A stretch of 7,513 nucleotides of DNA from Dehalococcoidia bacterium (GCA_020344295.1 CP070819.1:1640394-1647906), one strand, 5' to 3'; shown: positions 1 to 7,004, numbered from the stretch's first letter. The notes: generated by a model from the letters alone, not told the origin. A program made the numbers and translations.

Positions 1-315
1 AGCGATATCATTAAAGAGATGCTCGATGCCAAGGCTATTCTTATAGGTTCTCCCACTCTTAATAATGGTATGTTTCCCACTATAGCTGGTTTTCTCTGTT
101 ATCTCAAAGGGCTGAAGCCGAAGGGGAAGATCGGAGCCGCCTTTGGCTCGCATGGCTGGGCCGGGGGTGCGGTGAAAGCGATCGAGCAGGAAATGGATCA
201 GATGGGTATAGAGATGATGGACTCAGGCCTGGCTTTTAAATTCGTACCAGAATCTGACGAGTTGCAGAAATGCTTCGATTTCGGCAAGACCATAGCGAAT
301 GAGATTTCGCATTAG
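1..315 (+). CDS. FprA-family A-type flavoprotein (flavo-diiron protein), C-terminal flavodoxin domain, 5' partial
   Basis: The gene is open from the first base of the window to a TAG stop at 313-315, giving 104 visible residues; its start and any N-terminal part lie outside. The fragment matches the second half of a flavodoxin fold. An FMN-loop motif GSPTLNNGMFP sits at visible residues 16-26, and a second FMN-contacting loop, FGSHGWAGGA, at 48-57. These two motifs with this wording are typical of the C-terminal FMN domain of flavo-diiron proteins (FprA/ROO/NorV type), which reduce O2 to water or NO to N2O in the cytoplasm of anaerobes. The N-terminal metallo-beta-lactamase-like diiron domain is assumed from the family and is not visible here, so a shorter flavodoxin-like protein remains possible. 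The downstream genes encode a copper ATPase and a diiron protein, which fits an oxidative-stress neighbourhood. A palindromic repeat follows 5 bp after the stop. Confidence 0.85.
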   Translation, partial: SDIIKEMLDAKAILIGSPTLNNGMFPTIAGFLCYLKGLKPKGKIGAAFGSHGWAGGAVKAIEQEMDQMGIEMMDSGLAFKFVPESDELQKCFDFGKTIANEISH

Positions 316-320
316 AAAGG

Positions 321-398
321 TAGGATGGGTGGGGTGAAGCGAAACCCGCCGGCCTGATAAGAGCTGCAGGTGGGTTTCACTATACAGCACCCATCCTA
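321..398. repeat. 78-bp imperfect palindromic intergenic repeat (30-bp arms)
   Basis: The left arm (321-350) and the right arm (369-398) are inverted copies that match at 24 of 30 positions, around an 18-base centre (351-368). The outer 10 bp (TAGGATGGGT / ACCCATCCTA) and an inner 7 bp (GAAACCC / GGGTTTC) are perfect. GTAGG-TGGGT...GAAACCC-CC palindromes of this kind are familiar as dispersed REP-like or MITE-like intergenic elements in several bacterial genomes; assignment to such a family is from general resemblance only. Its RNA would form a long hairpin followed by a pyrimidine-rich run (UAUUUCUUCUCU, 397-408), so it may also end the flavoprotein transcript. The mismatches concentrated in the middle of the arms suggest an old, decaying copy. 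Confidence 0.75.
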
Positions 399-431
399 TT
401 TCTTCTCTGGATAACGGGGTATTGGATAGAT

Positions 432-3305
432 ATGGCAATAGATCCGATCTGCGGGATGGAGGTAGACGAGAGTACGGCTCTCAGTGAGGAGTACGATGGC
501 CAGACCTATTATTTCTGTAGTCCAGGCTGCAGAGACAAGTTCTTGTCCGACAGGGGTTTACTTCCATCTTCACAGTCAGACGCAAAAGCTGCCGATGAAA
601 CAGGTAGAGAGCCAGGCCGGGCTAAAAAAACGCTAGGCATTAAAGGTATGCATTGCGCTGCCTGTGCTACAAGCATTGAGAAGTCCTTGGCAAAGGTGGA
701 AGGGGTGTCTAGGGCTGCCGTGAACTTCGCTACCGAGAGAGCGTTCGTGGAATATGACCCGGAGAAAACGACTCCCGACTCGCTTAATGAAGCGGTAGAG
801 GAGGCAGGTTATGGTGTTATTGAGGAACAGGAGGCTGGAAGCCAACGCCTGGATAAAGTGACCTTAAGTCTGGCAGGCATGCACTGTGCCTCATGCGCGG
901 CGGTAATTGAAGGCTCCCTAAACGATTTGGTGGGGGTCTCAAGGGCTACGGTTAACTTTGCAAACGAGAAAGCCTATATTGAATACGATCCCGAGCAGGT
1001 GTCCATTCAGTCGCTGGAACAAGCAGTAAGGAATGCGGGATATGACGTGGTCAAAGAGGAGTCACAGTCGCTCACTCTCAAGGTAATTGGCATGGACAAT
1101 GCTCACTGCGTCGGTACTGTTGACGCGGCGCTTAAAGGGCTGAAGGGTGTATTGTCGAGCCAGCTCTTTACCAACGAACGGGCCGTTATTTCCTATGATC
1201 CGGCATTAACAGGACGCGAAGCAATAAAAAAGGCGATTAAGGATGCCGGATACATACCTGTTGATGAGACAACTTTTGACAGGGAGAAGGAGGCCAGGCA
1301 GCGCGACATTCGAGTCCTGAAGACCAAGTTCGCCTTGGCTGCGTTTTTCGGGATTCCGCTGCTCTATTTCGCCATGGGCCACCATGTAGGCTTACCTATT
1401 CCCTCTCTAAGCGACGGCAACATGGCTCTGCTGCAGTTGTTGCTTACGACCCCTATCATTGCTGTCGGCTACCAGTTCTATACGGTGGGGATCAGGTCGG
1501 TTGTAAGAAACCGCAATGCCAATATGGATACCCTGGTTGCTCTGGGTACGGGCACGGCTTACCTGTACAGCCTGGCCATGTCCATACTGATCTGGAGCGG
1601 CAACGTTAGTTACGGACTGGACGACATATACTTCGAAGTGGCCGGGCTCCTTATTGTATTTATCCTTCTGGGAAGGATGCTAGAGGCTGTTGCTAAGGGT
1701 AGGACTTCCGCCTCTTTCCGCAAACTGCTCGAGTTGCAACCCAAAACGGCGCTGGTGGTTCGTGACGATGTAGAGCAGGAGATACCCGTAGAGGAGGTTA
1801 TGGTCGGCGATGCGATATTTGTTAAGCCAGGCGGTAGTATCCCTGTTGACGGCGTTGTTGTAGAGGGCAGTTCCTCGGTTGACCAGTCGCTTCTGACAGG
1901 AGAGAGCATTCCGGTGGAAAAAAGCGTTGACGATGACGTTTTCGGCGGCACCATAAACACCAGTGGCTGGCTTAAGTTCAGGGCCACCAAAGTTGGGGCA
2001 GATACCGCACTTGCTCAGATTATTAGGCTAGTTGAAGAAGCGCAGGGCAGCAAAGCGCCTGTTCAACGGCTGGCAGACAGGGTTGCCGCTTACTTCGTCC
2101 CCGCTGTCCTCGCCATTGGATTGGTTACCTTACTCGCCTGGTATCTGTCCGGCTCTGGAATTATCCTTGGAGTAACAGCATTTATAGCAGTGATTATTAT
2201 AGCCTGTCCCTGCGCTCTCGGGCTGGCTACACCTACAGCTGTGATAGTGGGTACTGGTCTGGGCGCGGAAAACGGCATTCTGATCAGGGACGCTGAGACC
2301 TTGGAGAGAGCATGCAAGGTGGATACCATCGTCTTCGATAAGACGGGAACGCTGACGAAAGGTCGACCGGAGGTTAACGATATTATTCCTGTGTCGAATC
2401 CACGTACCAGCGAAGAAGTGCTGACGTTAGCCGCTGCAGCCGAGAAGAGATCGGAACACCATCTAAGCGAGGCGATTGTTTCCAGGGCAGAGGAGAGCGA
2501 TATCACTATCCCGGAGGTGGAGAACTTCTCCGCTATACCAGGTAAGGGTGTGGAGGCCAGATACAACGGCACAGCGGTTCTGGTAGCAAACAGGAAGCTG
2601 ATCGAGGAAAGAGGGATAGATATATCACCCGCCGAAGAGAGAGTAGCGGAGCTGGAGAATGAGGGTAAGACCGTGGTGCTGGTAGCGACGGATGGCACGA
2701 TTGCAGGAATTATCGGGATCTCGGATACGGCCAAGGATTTCGCTGCGGATACAGTGTCATGGCTTAAACGGCAGGGCCGGAATGTGATCATGATCACCGG
2801 CGATAACCTCCGGAGCGCGGAAAATATTGCGCACTCACTGGGTATCGAACATGTTCTGGCCGAGGTGCTTCCTGAGGACAAGGCTGCTGAGATAAAGAAG
2901 CTTCAGGAGCAGGGTCATACAGTGGCCATGGTCGGCGATGGTATTAATGATGCGCCTGCTCTGGTTCAGGCGGATGTCGGCATTGCCATAGGCTCGGGGA
3001 CAGACGTTGCCATAGAGTCGGGCGGTATAGTACTGGTGAAGGATGACCTGAGGGATGTAGCCCGCACCTTCGACTTGAGCTGCTACACGATGCGCAAGAT
3101 AAAGCAGAACCTGTTCTGGGCTTTCTTCTATAACTCCATCGGCATACCCATAGCAGCAGGTATACTATATCCCTTCACCGGCTTTCTGCTTAATCCAATC
3201 ATTGCGGGTATAGCTATGGCCTTCAGTTCGGTGAGCGTTGTATCCAACTCACTGAGCATGAGAAGATACAAGCCGCAGAAGATGTTTCAAGAAAAGGAGG
3301 GGTGA
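432..3305 (+). CDS. copA: Copper(I)-exporting P1B-type ATPase with N-terminal YHS domain and three HMA domains
   Basis: This 957-residue inner-membrane pump should use ATP to export Cu(I) from the cytoplasm. The domains, in order, are: a YHS domain at about 3-40 (C7, C29, C33), starting right at the ATG, which supports this start; HMA1 at about 66-130 with GMHCAAC (72-78); HMA2 at about 142-207 with GMHCASC (149-155); and a third HMA fold at about 213-277 in which the metal motif is GMDNAHC (220-226), so the first cysteine is Asn. About eight membrane helices are visible (roughly 298-316, 332-354, 366-388, 398-418, 553-573, 577-603, 892-914, 919-940). Catalytic motifs are TGES (489-492), CPC (592-594), DKTGT with phosphorylated D636, TGDN (789-792) and GDGINDAP (835-842). 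Y900/N901 and M929/S933 with CPC define the Cu(I) (P1B-1) transport site. The usual SEHPL nucleotide-domain motif reads SEHHL (674-678). The start has only a weak ribosome site. The stop overlaps the next gene, so the two are probably co-translated. No copper regulator gene lies in the window. Confidence 0.96.
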   Translation: MAIDPICGMEVDESTALSEEYDGQTYYFCSPGCRDKFLSDRGLLPSSQSDAKAADETGREPGRAKKTLGIKGMHCAACATSIEKSLAKVEGVSRAAVNFATERAFVEYDPEKTTPDSLNEAVEEAGYGVIEEQEAGSQRLDKVTLSLAGMHCASCAAVIEGSLNDLVGVSRATVNFANEKAYIEYDPEQVSIQSLEQAVRNAGYDVVKEESQSLTLKVIGMDNAHCVGTVDAALKGLKGVLSSQLFTNERAVISYDPALTGREAIKKAIKDAGYIPVDETTFDREKEARQRDIRVLKTKFALAAFFGIPLLYFAMGHHVGLPIPSLSDGNMALLQLLLTTPIIAVGYQFYTVGIRSVVRNRNANMDTLVALGTGTAYLYSLAMSILIWSGNVSYGLDDIYFEVAGLLIVFILLGRMLEAVAKGRTSASFRKLLELQPKTALVVRDDVEQEIPVEEVMVGDAIFVKPGGSIPVDGVVVEGSSSVDQSLLTGESIPVEKSVDDDVFGGTINTSGWLKFRATKVGADTALAQIIRLVEEAQGSKAPVQRLADRVAAYFVPAVLAIGLVTLLAWYLSGSGIILGVTAFIAVIIIACPCALGLATPTAVIVGTGLGAENGILIRDAETLERACKVDTIVFDKTGTLTKGRPEVNDIIPVSNPRTSEEVLTLAAAAEKRSEHHLSEAIVSRAEESDITIPEVENFSAIPGKGVEARYNGTAVLVANRKLIEERGIDISPAEERVAELENEGKTVVLVATDGTIAGIIGISDTAKDFAADTVSWLKRQGRNVIMITGDNLRSAENIAHSLGIEHVLAEVLPEDKAAEIKKLQEQGHTVAMVGDGINDAPALVQADVGIAIGSGTDVAIESGGIVLVKDDLRDVARTFDLSCYTMRKIKQNLFWAFFYNSIGIPIAAGILYPFTGFLLNPIIAGIAMAFSSVSVVSNSLSMRRYKPQKMFQEKEG
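3295..3300 (+). promoter_or_regulatory. Shine-Dalgarno site inside the copA 3' end
   Basis: AGGAGG lies in the last codons of copA, 4 bases before the ATG at 3305 and only 1 base before an alternative GTG at 3302. The spacing favours the ATG. The TGATG overlap (stop 3303-3305, start 3305-3307) points to translational coupling of the diiron protein to copA. Confidence 0.8.
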
Positions 3306-3826
3306 TGGACGAACAGGAAGCGCTGAGTCTGGCTGTCAAGAGGGAGAAAGAGGCACATCGCTACTACACTGATGCTGCCGCCAGGTCTACGAATGAAAAT
3401 AGTAAGAAGATGTTCTCCTGGCTGGCCTCGGAGGAGTCAGGCCACATACAGATCTTGGAGAAGCAGTGGGAGAATATCAAAGGGAGCGGCACCTGGCTTA
3501 CAGAGGAAGGATATTGCACGTACGGAGATATTTCGAATCCTATAGAATGCTCGGAGTTCCCTGCGTCCTCTGAGTTCAAGGGCGAGATCAAGGAGGATAC
3601 TCCGGAGCTGGAGATACTGAGGGAGGCTGTCGAGGCGGAGAGGACGGCCACAACTTTCTATGCCGACCTTGCCCGCAATACATTGGATCCCAATGGCAAA
3701 GCGATGTTCGAGAAGTTGTCCAGGGTGGAGCAGGGGCATCTAGATCTGCTGGAAGAGGAATATGAATGGCTGAGCAAGTCGAAGTCCATGTTCACTATAC
3801 ACCGCTTCTCCCTGGGCGGATACTGA
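3305..3826 (+). CDS. Rubrerythrin-like (ferritin-fold) diiron protein without rubredoxin domain
   Basis: The 173-residue protein, counted from the ATG at 3305, contains two similar helix-pair halves typical of ferritin-like diiron carboxylate proteins (COG1633-like). Half one has E14 followed by A17 and Y21, then the EExxH pair E44/H47. Half two has E112 followed by A115 and Y119, then E142/H145. The spacing E, +3 Ala, +7 Tyr is that of rubrerythrin helix 1, so the six likely iron ligands are all present. The linker (about 58-100) carries two isolated cysteines, C71 and C82, but no paired CxxC rubredoxin motifs, so this is not a full rubrerythrin. Family members act in the cytoplasm in peroxide reduction or iron handling; the exact reaction cannot be read here. 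Overlap with copA suggests that it works under the same copper or oxidative stress. A GTG at 3302 would add one residue but is too close to the ribosome site. Confidence 0.85.
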   Translation: MDEQEALSLAVKREKEAHRYYTDAAARSTNENSKKMFSWLASEESGHIQILEKQWENIKGSGTWLTEEGYCTYGDISNPIECSEFPASSEFKGEIKEDTPELEILREAVEAERTATTFYADLARNTLDPNGKAMFEKLSRVEQGHLDLLEEEYEWLSKSKSMFTIHRFSLGGY

Positions 3827-3845
3827 TATCTTGTTCGTTACCAAG

Positions 3846-3877
3846 GTGTAGGTTGGAGCATCCGCTCCACCCTACAC
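3846..3877. terminator. Hairpin between convergent genes; possible bidirectional terminator or short palindromic repeat
   Basis: The arms 3846-3859 and 3864-3877 pair at 13 of 14 positions around a 4-base loop (ATCC), in the 70-bp gap between two genes that converge on it. Position and symmetry suit a terminator that works both ways, but no U-run follows on either strand, so it is not a classical intrinsic terminator. The GTAGG-TGGAGC...GCTCCACCCTAC wording resembles dispersed REP-like elements and partly resembles the outer arm of the repeat at 321-398. Confidence 0.55.
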
Positions 3878-3896
3878 TGCAAGCAGGTGCTCCAGG

Positions 3897-4535
3897 TTAG
3901 CTAGAGGCTGCGAGGGTGATACTGGAGACGATGAACCATCTTCCGAAACCGGCCAGTATAGCGGAGCATATGCCGAATACGACACGGTTTACTCGTTGTG
4001 TCCATAAATGCCGGGACTTATACACGACCAAAGAGATGAGCAGTAGCCAGCCAAAATCACAAAGCCAGTGAGTTACGCCCATAGCTGCTACGCCCGCGCT
4101 GCCAAAATCACGTGCGCTGACAACAAGCGTGGCTCCCACCGTTGCCCACCACACGAAGAAGTAGGGATTAGCTGCGGTCAGTGTAACTCCAGCAAGTATA
4201 GAGCCACGTGCCTGAACCTTCTGCTCATTTAAGACCGAGCGCTGGCTGTGGAACATATTAAGCCCCATCCATATCAGCACCAGGCCTCCCCCAATTCCTA
4301 CACCAATCCTCACAGCCTCGGATTCGAAGAAGCTGGCGAGACCGAAGTAGATCAGCAGAATCACGGGAAGCTCTATCAAGCCGTGTCCCAGGGCTATCAG
4401 GGCACCGGCCTCTCTACGCTGCGAGCCGTTGGTGACGGTAACCGCGGTAACAGGGCCGGGCATCATCGCCCCTGTTAACGAGATAGCGAAAACGGAGAGT
4501 AGAAACAGAGGCAGACTTGTTGTATTGGCAACCAT
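3897..4535 (-). CDS. LysE/RhtB-family amino-acid (or small metabolite) exporter
   Basis: This 212-residue, strongly hydrophobic protein has about six membrane segments (roughly 8-27, 42-66, 74-94, 113-139, 148-171, 185-207), the usual size and layout of LysE/RhtB translocators. Family marks are the first-helix GAMMPGPVT stretch (22-30), a following charged QRREAGALIALGHG segment (39-52) and TAANPYFFVWW (120-130) at the start of the fourth helix. Such proteins export lysine, threonine, homoserine or related compounds across the inner membrane; some relatives move metal ions, so the substrate stays open. The ATG at 4533-4535 has a weak purine-rich ribosome site (AAGAAG) about 4 bases upstream. 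The gene is alone on its strand, divergent from the gene at 4786 and convergent with the diiron protein gene. A putative promoter and palindrome lie upstream (4590-4628). Confidence 0.88.
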   Translation of the reverse strand: MVANTTSLPLFLLSVFAISLTGAMMPGPVTAVTVTNGSQRREAGALIALGHGLIELPVILLIYFGLASFFESEAVRIGVGIGGGLVLIWMGLNMFHSQRSVLNEQKVQARGSILAGVTLTAANPYFFVWWATVGATLVVSARDFGSAGVAAMGVTHWLCDFGWLLLISLVVYKSRHLWTQRVNRVVFGICSAILAGFGRWFIVSSITLAASS

Positions 4536-4589
4536 TACACTTCTTTAGCTGTTATCAGGTTAATTTATTGAGATCTCATCGATTAAAGA

Positions 4590-4619
4590 ATAAAACAATG
4601 ACATGAAACCTGATATCAA
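4590..4619 (-). promoter_or_regulatory. Putative sigma70-like promoter of the LysE-family gene
   Basis: On the minus strand TTGATA (4619-4614, 5 of 6 to the -35 consensus) is separated by 18 bases from TTTTAT (4595-4590, 4 of 6 to the -10 consensus). This would start transcription about 45 bases before the ATG. The -10 match is modest, so this is a prediction only. Confidence 0.4.
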
Positions 4620-4628
4620 GTTCAGGTT
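4607..4628. promoter_or_regulatory. Operator-like inverted repeat around the putative lysE-type -35 box
   Basis: AACCTGA (4607-4613) and TCAGGTT (4622-4628) form perfect 7-bp arms separated by 8 bases, and the centre contains the putative -35 box at 4614-4619. A third copy, ATCAGGTT, lies at 4554-4561 in the leader of the same gene and is the 8-bp inverse of 4607-4614. Three half-sites in 75 bp suit binding by a dimeric regulator, though the arms could also form a weak hairpin. No regulator gene is in the window. Confidence 0.4.
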
Positions 4629-4709
4629 ACCAAACGGCTATATGGGTGTCAATGATAACAGCAGAGGTGGATGGTTCTTTGCATGTTTATTAGATTACCC
4701 GAACTGCAA

Positions 4710-4738
4710 TTGACCCCTTGTATCCTTGGTAGTAGAAT
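4710..4738 (+). promoter_or_regulatory. Predicted sigma70-like promoter of the small membrane protein/SDR transcript
   Basis: TTGACC (4710-4715) and TAGAAT (4733-4738) each match 5 of 6 bases of the bacterial -35 and -10 consensus and are separated by the ideal 17 bases. Transcription would start near 4745, leaving a leader of about 40 bases before the ATG at 4786. This is the best promoter match in the window. Confidence 0.6.
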
Positions 4739-4785
4739 GCTGGCATATGTCTATGAATCAATCTAGTTTGAATTAGGAGGAATAT

Positions 4786-5097
4786 ATGGAGTGGTATGTT
4801 TACCTGGCGTATTTCTTCGCGGGCGCTCTTCTGGCCAATGGAGTCCCTCATTTTGTGGAAGGTATTGCCGGGAGGAGGTTTCAGAGCCCGTTCGCCTCAC
4901 CTCCAGGAGTGGGAGAATCACCTCCGCCGGTCAATGTAATCTGGGGATTGACCAATATCTTCGGGGGATATGCACTCATCGCCGGCGTCGGGGACTTCGA
5001 GTTCGGATTGACCCGTGATGTACTAATGATAAGCATCGGGGCTTTTCTTGCTGCCATAGCTCTAGCGGGGTATTTCGGTCGATTACGCAGCCGCTGA
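4786..5097 (+). CDS. Small conserved-looking membrane protein of unknown function
   Basis: This 103-residue protein has three likely membrane helices (about 4-20, 49-67, 78-96). A polar loop rich in Pro and Gly follows the first helix: NGVPHFVEGIAGRRFQSPF occupies 18-36, with further Pro residues to 48, then NVIWGLTN at 50-57. The mix of a buried His (H22), charged loop residues and an Arg-rich tail (RLRSR) suggests a defined fold rather than a spurious reading frame. I recall similar NGxPHF-type small proteins in other bacteria, but cannot name a family or function. The start is well supported: AGGAGG at 4775-4780, 5 bases before the ATG, behind a strong promoter match. The SDR gene follows 42 bases later on the same strand with no terminator seen, so the two are probably co-transcribed. 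Confidence 0.82.
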   Translation: MEWYVYLAYFFAGALLANGVPHFVEGIAGRRFQSPFASPPGVGESPPPVNVIWGLTNIFGGYALIAGVGDFEFGLTRDVLMISIGAFLAAIALAGYFGRLRSR

Positions 5098-5139
5098 CTT
5101 ATAGGAAACTTAATTTTATTCGGAAAGGACATCTGGACT

Positions 5140-5925
5140 GTGAACGGAAGACTAGCTGGTAAAGTTGCACTGGTAACAGGGGCAGCTTCGGGTATTGGCC
5201 GGGCCGTTGCCCTACAGGTTGCACAGGAGGGGGCAGCCGTATCTGTTGTGGATATGAATCTGAAGGGGGCGACGGCGGTAGTCAAGGAGATTGAAGCATC
5301 GAATGGAAAGGCTATTGCTGTGCAATGCAATGTAAGTCAGGAGGAGCAGGTCGTACGAGCAGTAAATGAAACAGAGAATACATTGGGACAGGTAGGCATT
5401 CTGGTTAACTGTGCGGGTGTTGCAGGGTACGGTTATCTGGCCGATATGCCAGCAGAGGAATGGACAAGGATATTTGAGGTTCACTGCAATGGCACGTTCT
5501 TCTTCATTAGAGAAGTTGTGAAGTCTATGAAGCAAGGAGACAGAATAATCAACATTTCATCGATTGAGGGAATTCAGACCGGATTTTTCAATGCTCACTA
5601 TGGTGCGGCAAAGGGGGCGATAGTTGCTCTCACCAGGTCACTAGCGCTTGAGGTCGCACACAAGGGGATTACGGTCAACGCGATTGCCCCGGGGGTCATA
5701 AGAACCCCTATGGGTGAGATGCTGATCTTTTTCGCGCCGGATTTCGATCAGGAGATACCGGCGCGCAGGTTTGGAGAGCCACAGGATGTCGCCGAGCTGG
5801 TTGCTTTCCTGGCTTCACCGGGGGCAGGCTATATAACGGGGCAGGCTATTGTTGTAGACGGCGGATTGACCCTTCACTGTCCGCTCAGTCAGTTCACGGA
5901 AAAAATGATGGGACCGCTTCCGTAA
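5140..5925 (+). CDS. Short-chain dehydrogenase/reductase (classical SDR), NAD(H)-type
   Basis: This 261-residue protein is of classical SDR length. It carries the dinucleotide-binding TGAASGIG motif (13-20), D38 at the end of the second strand (favouring NAD(H) over NADP(H)), the NCAG motif (90-93), S141 and the YGAAK motif with Y154 and K158. The S-to-Y spacing of 13 is normal. IAPGVIRTP (182-190) and the C-terminal [11 protein letters not shown] (232-242) are also typical. The usual Asn of the helix-4 VN-x-x-G motif is His here (VHCNG, H115). It should catalyse NAD-linked oxidation or reduction of an alcohol or carbonyl in the cytoplasm; the substrate cannot be told. The start is GTG at 5140 with AAAGGA at 5124-5129, a rather long 10-base spacing; the first residues lead directly into strand one, which supports it. 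It probably shares a transcript with the small membrane protein upstream, and ends 12 bp from the convergent lipoprotein gene. Confidence 0.93.
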   Translation: MNGRLAGKVALVTGAASGIGRAVALQVAQEGAAVSVVDMNLKGATAVVKEIEASNGKAIAVQCNVSQEEQVVRAVNETENTLGQVGILVNCAGVAGYGYLADMPAEEWTRIFEVHCNGTFFFIREVVKSMKQGDRIINISSIEGIQTGFFNAHYGAAKGAIVALTRSLALEVAHKGITVNAIAPGVIRTPMGEMLIFFAPDFDQEIPARRFGEPQDVAELVAFLASPGAGYITGQAIVVDGGLTLHCPLSQFTEKMMGPLP

Positions 5926-5937
5926 GAGGCTTCACTA

Positions 5938-6981
5938 TCATTGCCATATATCGGGGGCACCCTCAGGCATCCCTGTAGGAGTACGAACCAGCTCGGCGTA
6001 GCCGGTTCCGGAAACCGACTCACCGTCCATGGTGCCGGATACAGTGGTGCCCCCTTCCCAGAAATCGAAATCGATGCTCTCGAAGTCCTCTAGTACCCTG
6101 ATCTCCTGTTCGGGATAACGTGCCCTGATCTTCAGGTCTATATCATGGGTATCTTCCTGTACCCGCCAGATGGTGCCATACTCGGCACCACTTTCTGGTG
6201 ATATCCACGATTCCAGCCTCTCCAGTGTCAGGTCCTGCGTGTGATACACTGAATTATCGGGGAACATTACAGTTAAATCGAGAGAGTCGATCGATTGGTT
6301 CCGGTTGACAATCTGCCAGAAGATAAGATCGGTATTATTGTCCAACTGGACGGAGAACCAATCCCATCCACGATCGCTCAGTGACTCCATCCACTGGTGG
6401 TCCATCCAGCCAATGCCCGTAACATCGATCTCCCTTCCCTCCAGTTCAATCGTACCGTCAACGTCGAGCCGAGTGAGTGAGTAGTAATATGAATTCTCGT
6501 ATGTCCATTCGATCAAGCCGTCGCCGCCTACCAGGAGAGGTGGTTTCTCCGAATACAAATCCAGGTTGAGACCGATATTAGTCCCGTTGGCCTCCAGGCG
6601 GTAGGAGAATGCCTCTGAATCCGTACGATACCAATGGTCATCAGATCCCCAAGAAAGGTTGAGGATACCTTCGTTGTAGTCAGATGATGAAAAGGCTACC
6701 TCGGGATAAGAGTGTCGCGATTCGATATCGGAAATCGAGATAATCTTGAGCCCGGGGTTGAAGTAGACTACCATAGCCCCGTATTCACGCCCTGTCGAAT
6801 CGGTCAGGAGTGTGTTCAGATACCACCACTCGACTCCGGACTCAGGGTGGGCGCCTTCATCTTCGGGGAAATGGACCTGGGGTGGGCCATATGGCTGGGA
6901 TTCATCGCCGCAGCCTATACATAGGGCAACAGGGAAGGTTAGAGCGATAATAAGAAGCACCGCCAGTATTCTTATAGCCAT
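5938..6981 (-). CDS. CrtC/AttH-like lipocalin-fold lipoprotein
   Basis: This 347-residue protein has a signal peptide (hydrophobic 3-20) ending in CIGC, so C24 is the likely lipidated cysteine; the -3 residue is Cys rather than the usual Leu. It is probably anchored on the outside of the cytoplasmic membrane. The mature part carries the marks of the CrtC/AttH lipocalin-like group: EWWYLNTLLTD (51-61) near the N-terminus, GIGWMDHQWMES (189-200) mid-protein, GWDWFSVQLDN (205-215) at the start of the second half, and GTGYAEL (326-331 and on) near the C-terminus. The family includes carotenoid hydratase CrtC and proteins of unknown role, so CrtC activity should not be assumed; no carotenoid gene is nearby. 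The ATG at 6979-6981 follows GGTGA at about 5 bases. It starts 23 bp after the stop of the AOR-type gene and is probably co-transcribed with it. Confidence 0.85.
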   Translation of the reverse strand: MAIRILAVLLIIALTFPVALCIGCGDESQPYGPPQVHFPEDEGAHPESGVEWWYLNTLLTDSTGREYGAMVVYFNPGLKIISISDIESRHSYPEVAFSSSDYNEGILNLSWGSDDHWYRTDSEAFSYRLEANGTNIGLNLDLYSEKPPLLVGGDGLIEWTYENSYYYSLTRLDVDGTIELEGREIDVTGIGWMDHQWMESLSDRGWDWFSVQLDNNTDLIFWQIVNRNQSIDSLDLTVMFPDNSVYHTQDLTLERLESWISPESGAEYGTIWRVQEDTHDIDLKIRARYPEQEIRVLEDFESIDFDFWEGGTTVSGTMDGESVSGTGYAELVRTPTGMPEGAPDIWQ

Positions 6982-7004
6982 ATTTCACCGCATTCGTGTA
7001 AATA

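Noticed and set aside
223..438. Minus-strand open frame covering the palindromic repeat (71 codons)
   Set aside because: It runs through the repeat and into the flavoprotein 3' end and shows no domain, so it is a by-product of the repeat composition.
2090..2881. Long open frame on the minus strand inside copA (263 codons)
   Set aside because: It lies wholly within the catalytic core of copA, is rich in Ser, Thr and Pro with no recognisable domain, and is best explained as the complement of a well-conserved coding gene.
3302..3304. GTG as start of the diiron protein
   Set aside because: It is only 1 base from AGGAGG, whereas the ATG at 3305 has 4 bases of spacing and the common TGATG overlap.
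5098..5139. Terminator or second promoter between the small membrane protein and SDR genes
   Set aside because: The 42-bp gap is AT-rich in part but shows no hairpin and no paired -35/-10 boxes.
4881..5330. Minus-strand open frame spanning the small membrane protein and the SDR start (149 codons)
   Set aside because: It crosses two well-supported plus-strand genes and a 42-bp gap, has no ribosome site of note and no family signature.
5926..5937. Bidirectional terminator between the convergent SDR and lipoprotein genes
   Set aside because: The gap is only 12 bp and no stable hairpin is visible across it.
5938..6981. Carotenoid hydratase CrtC with a carotenoid pathway
   Set aside because: Only the lipocalin-like fold motifs match; the protein is a predicted lipoprotein and no other carotenoid gene is in the window, so the enzymatic name is not supported.
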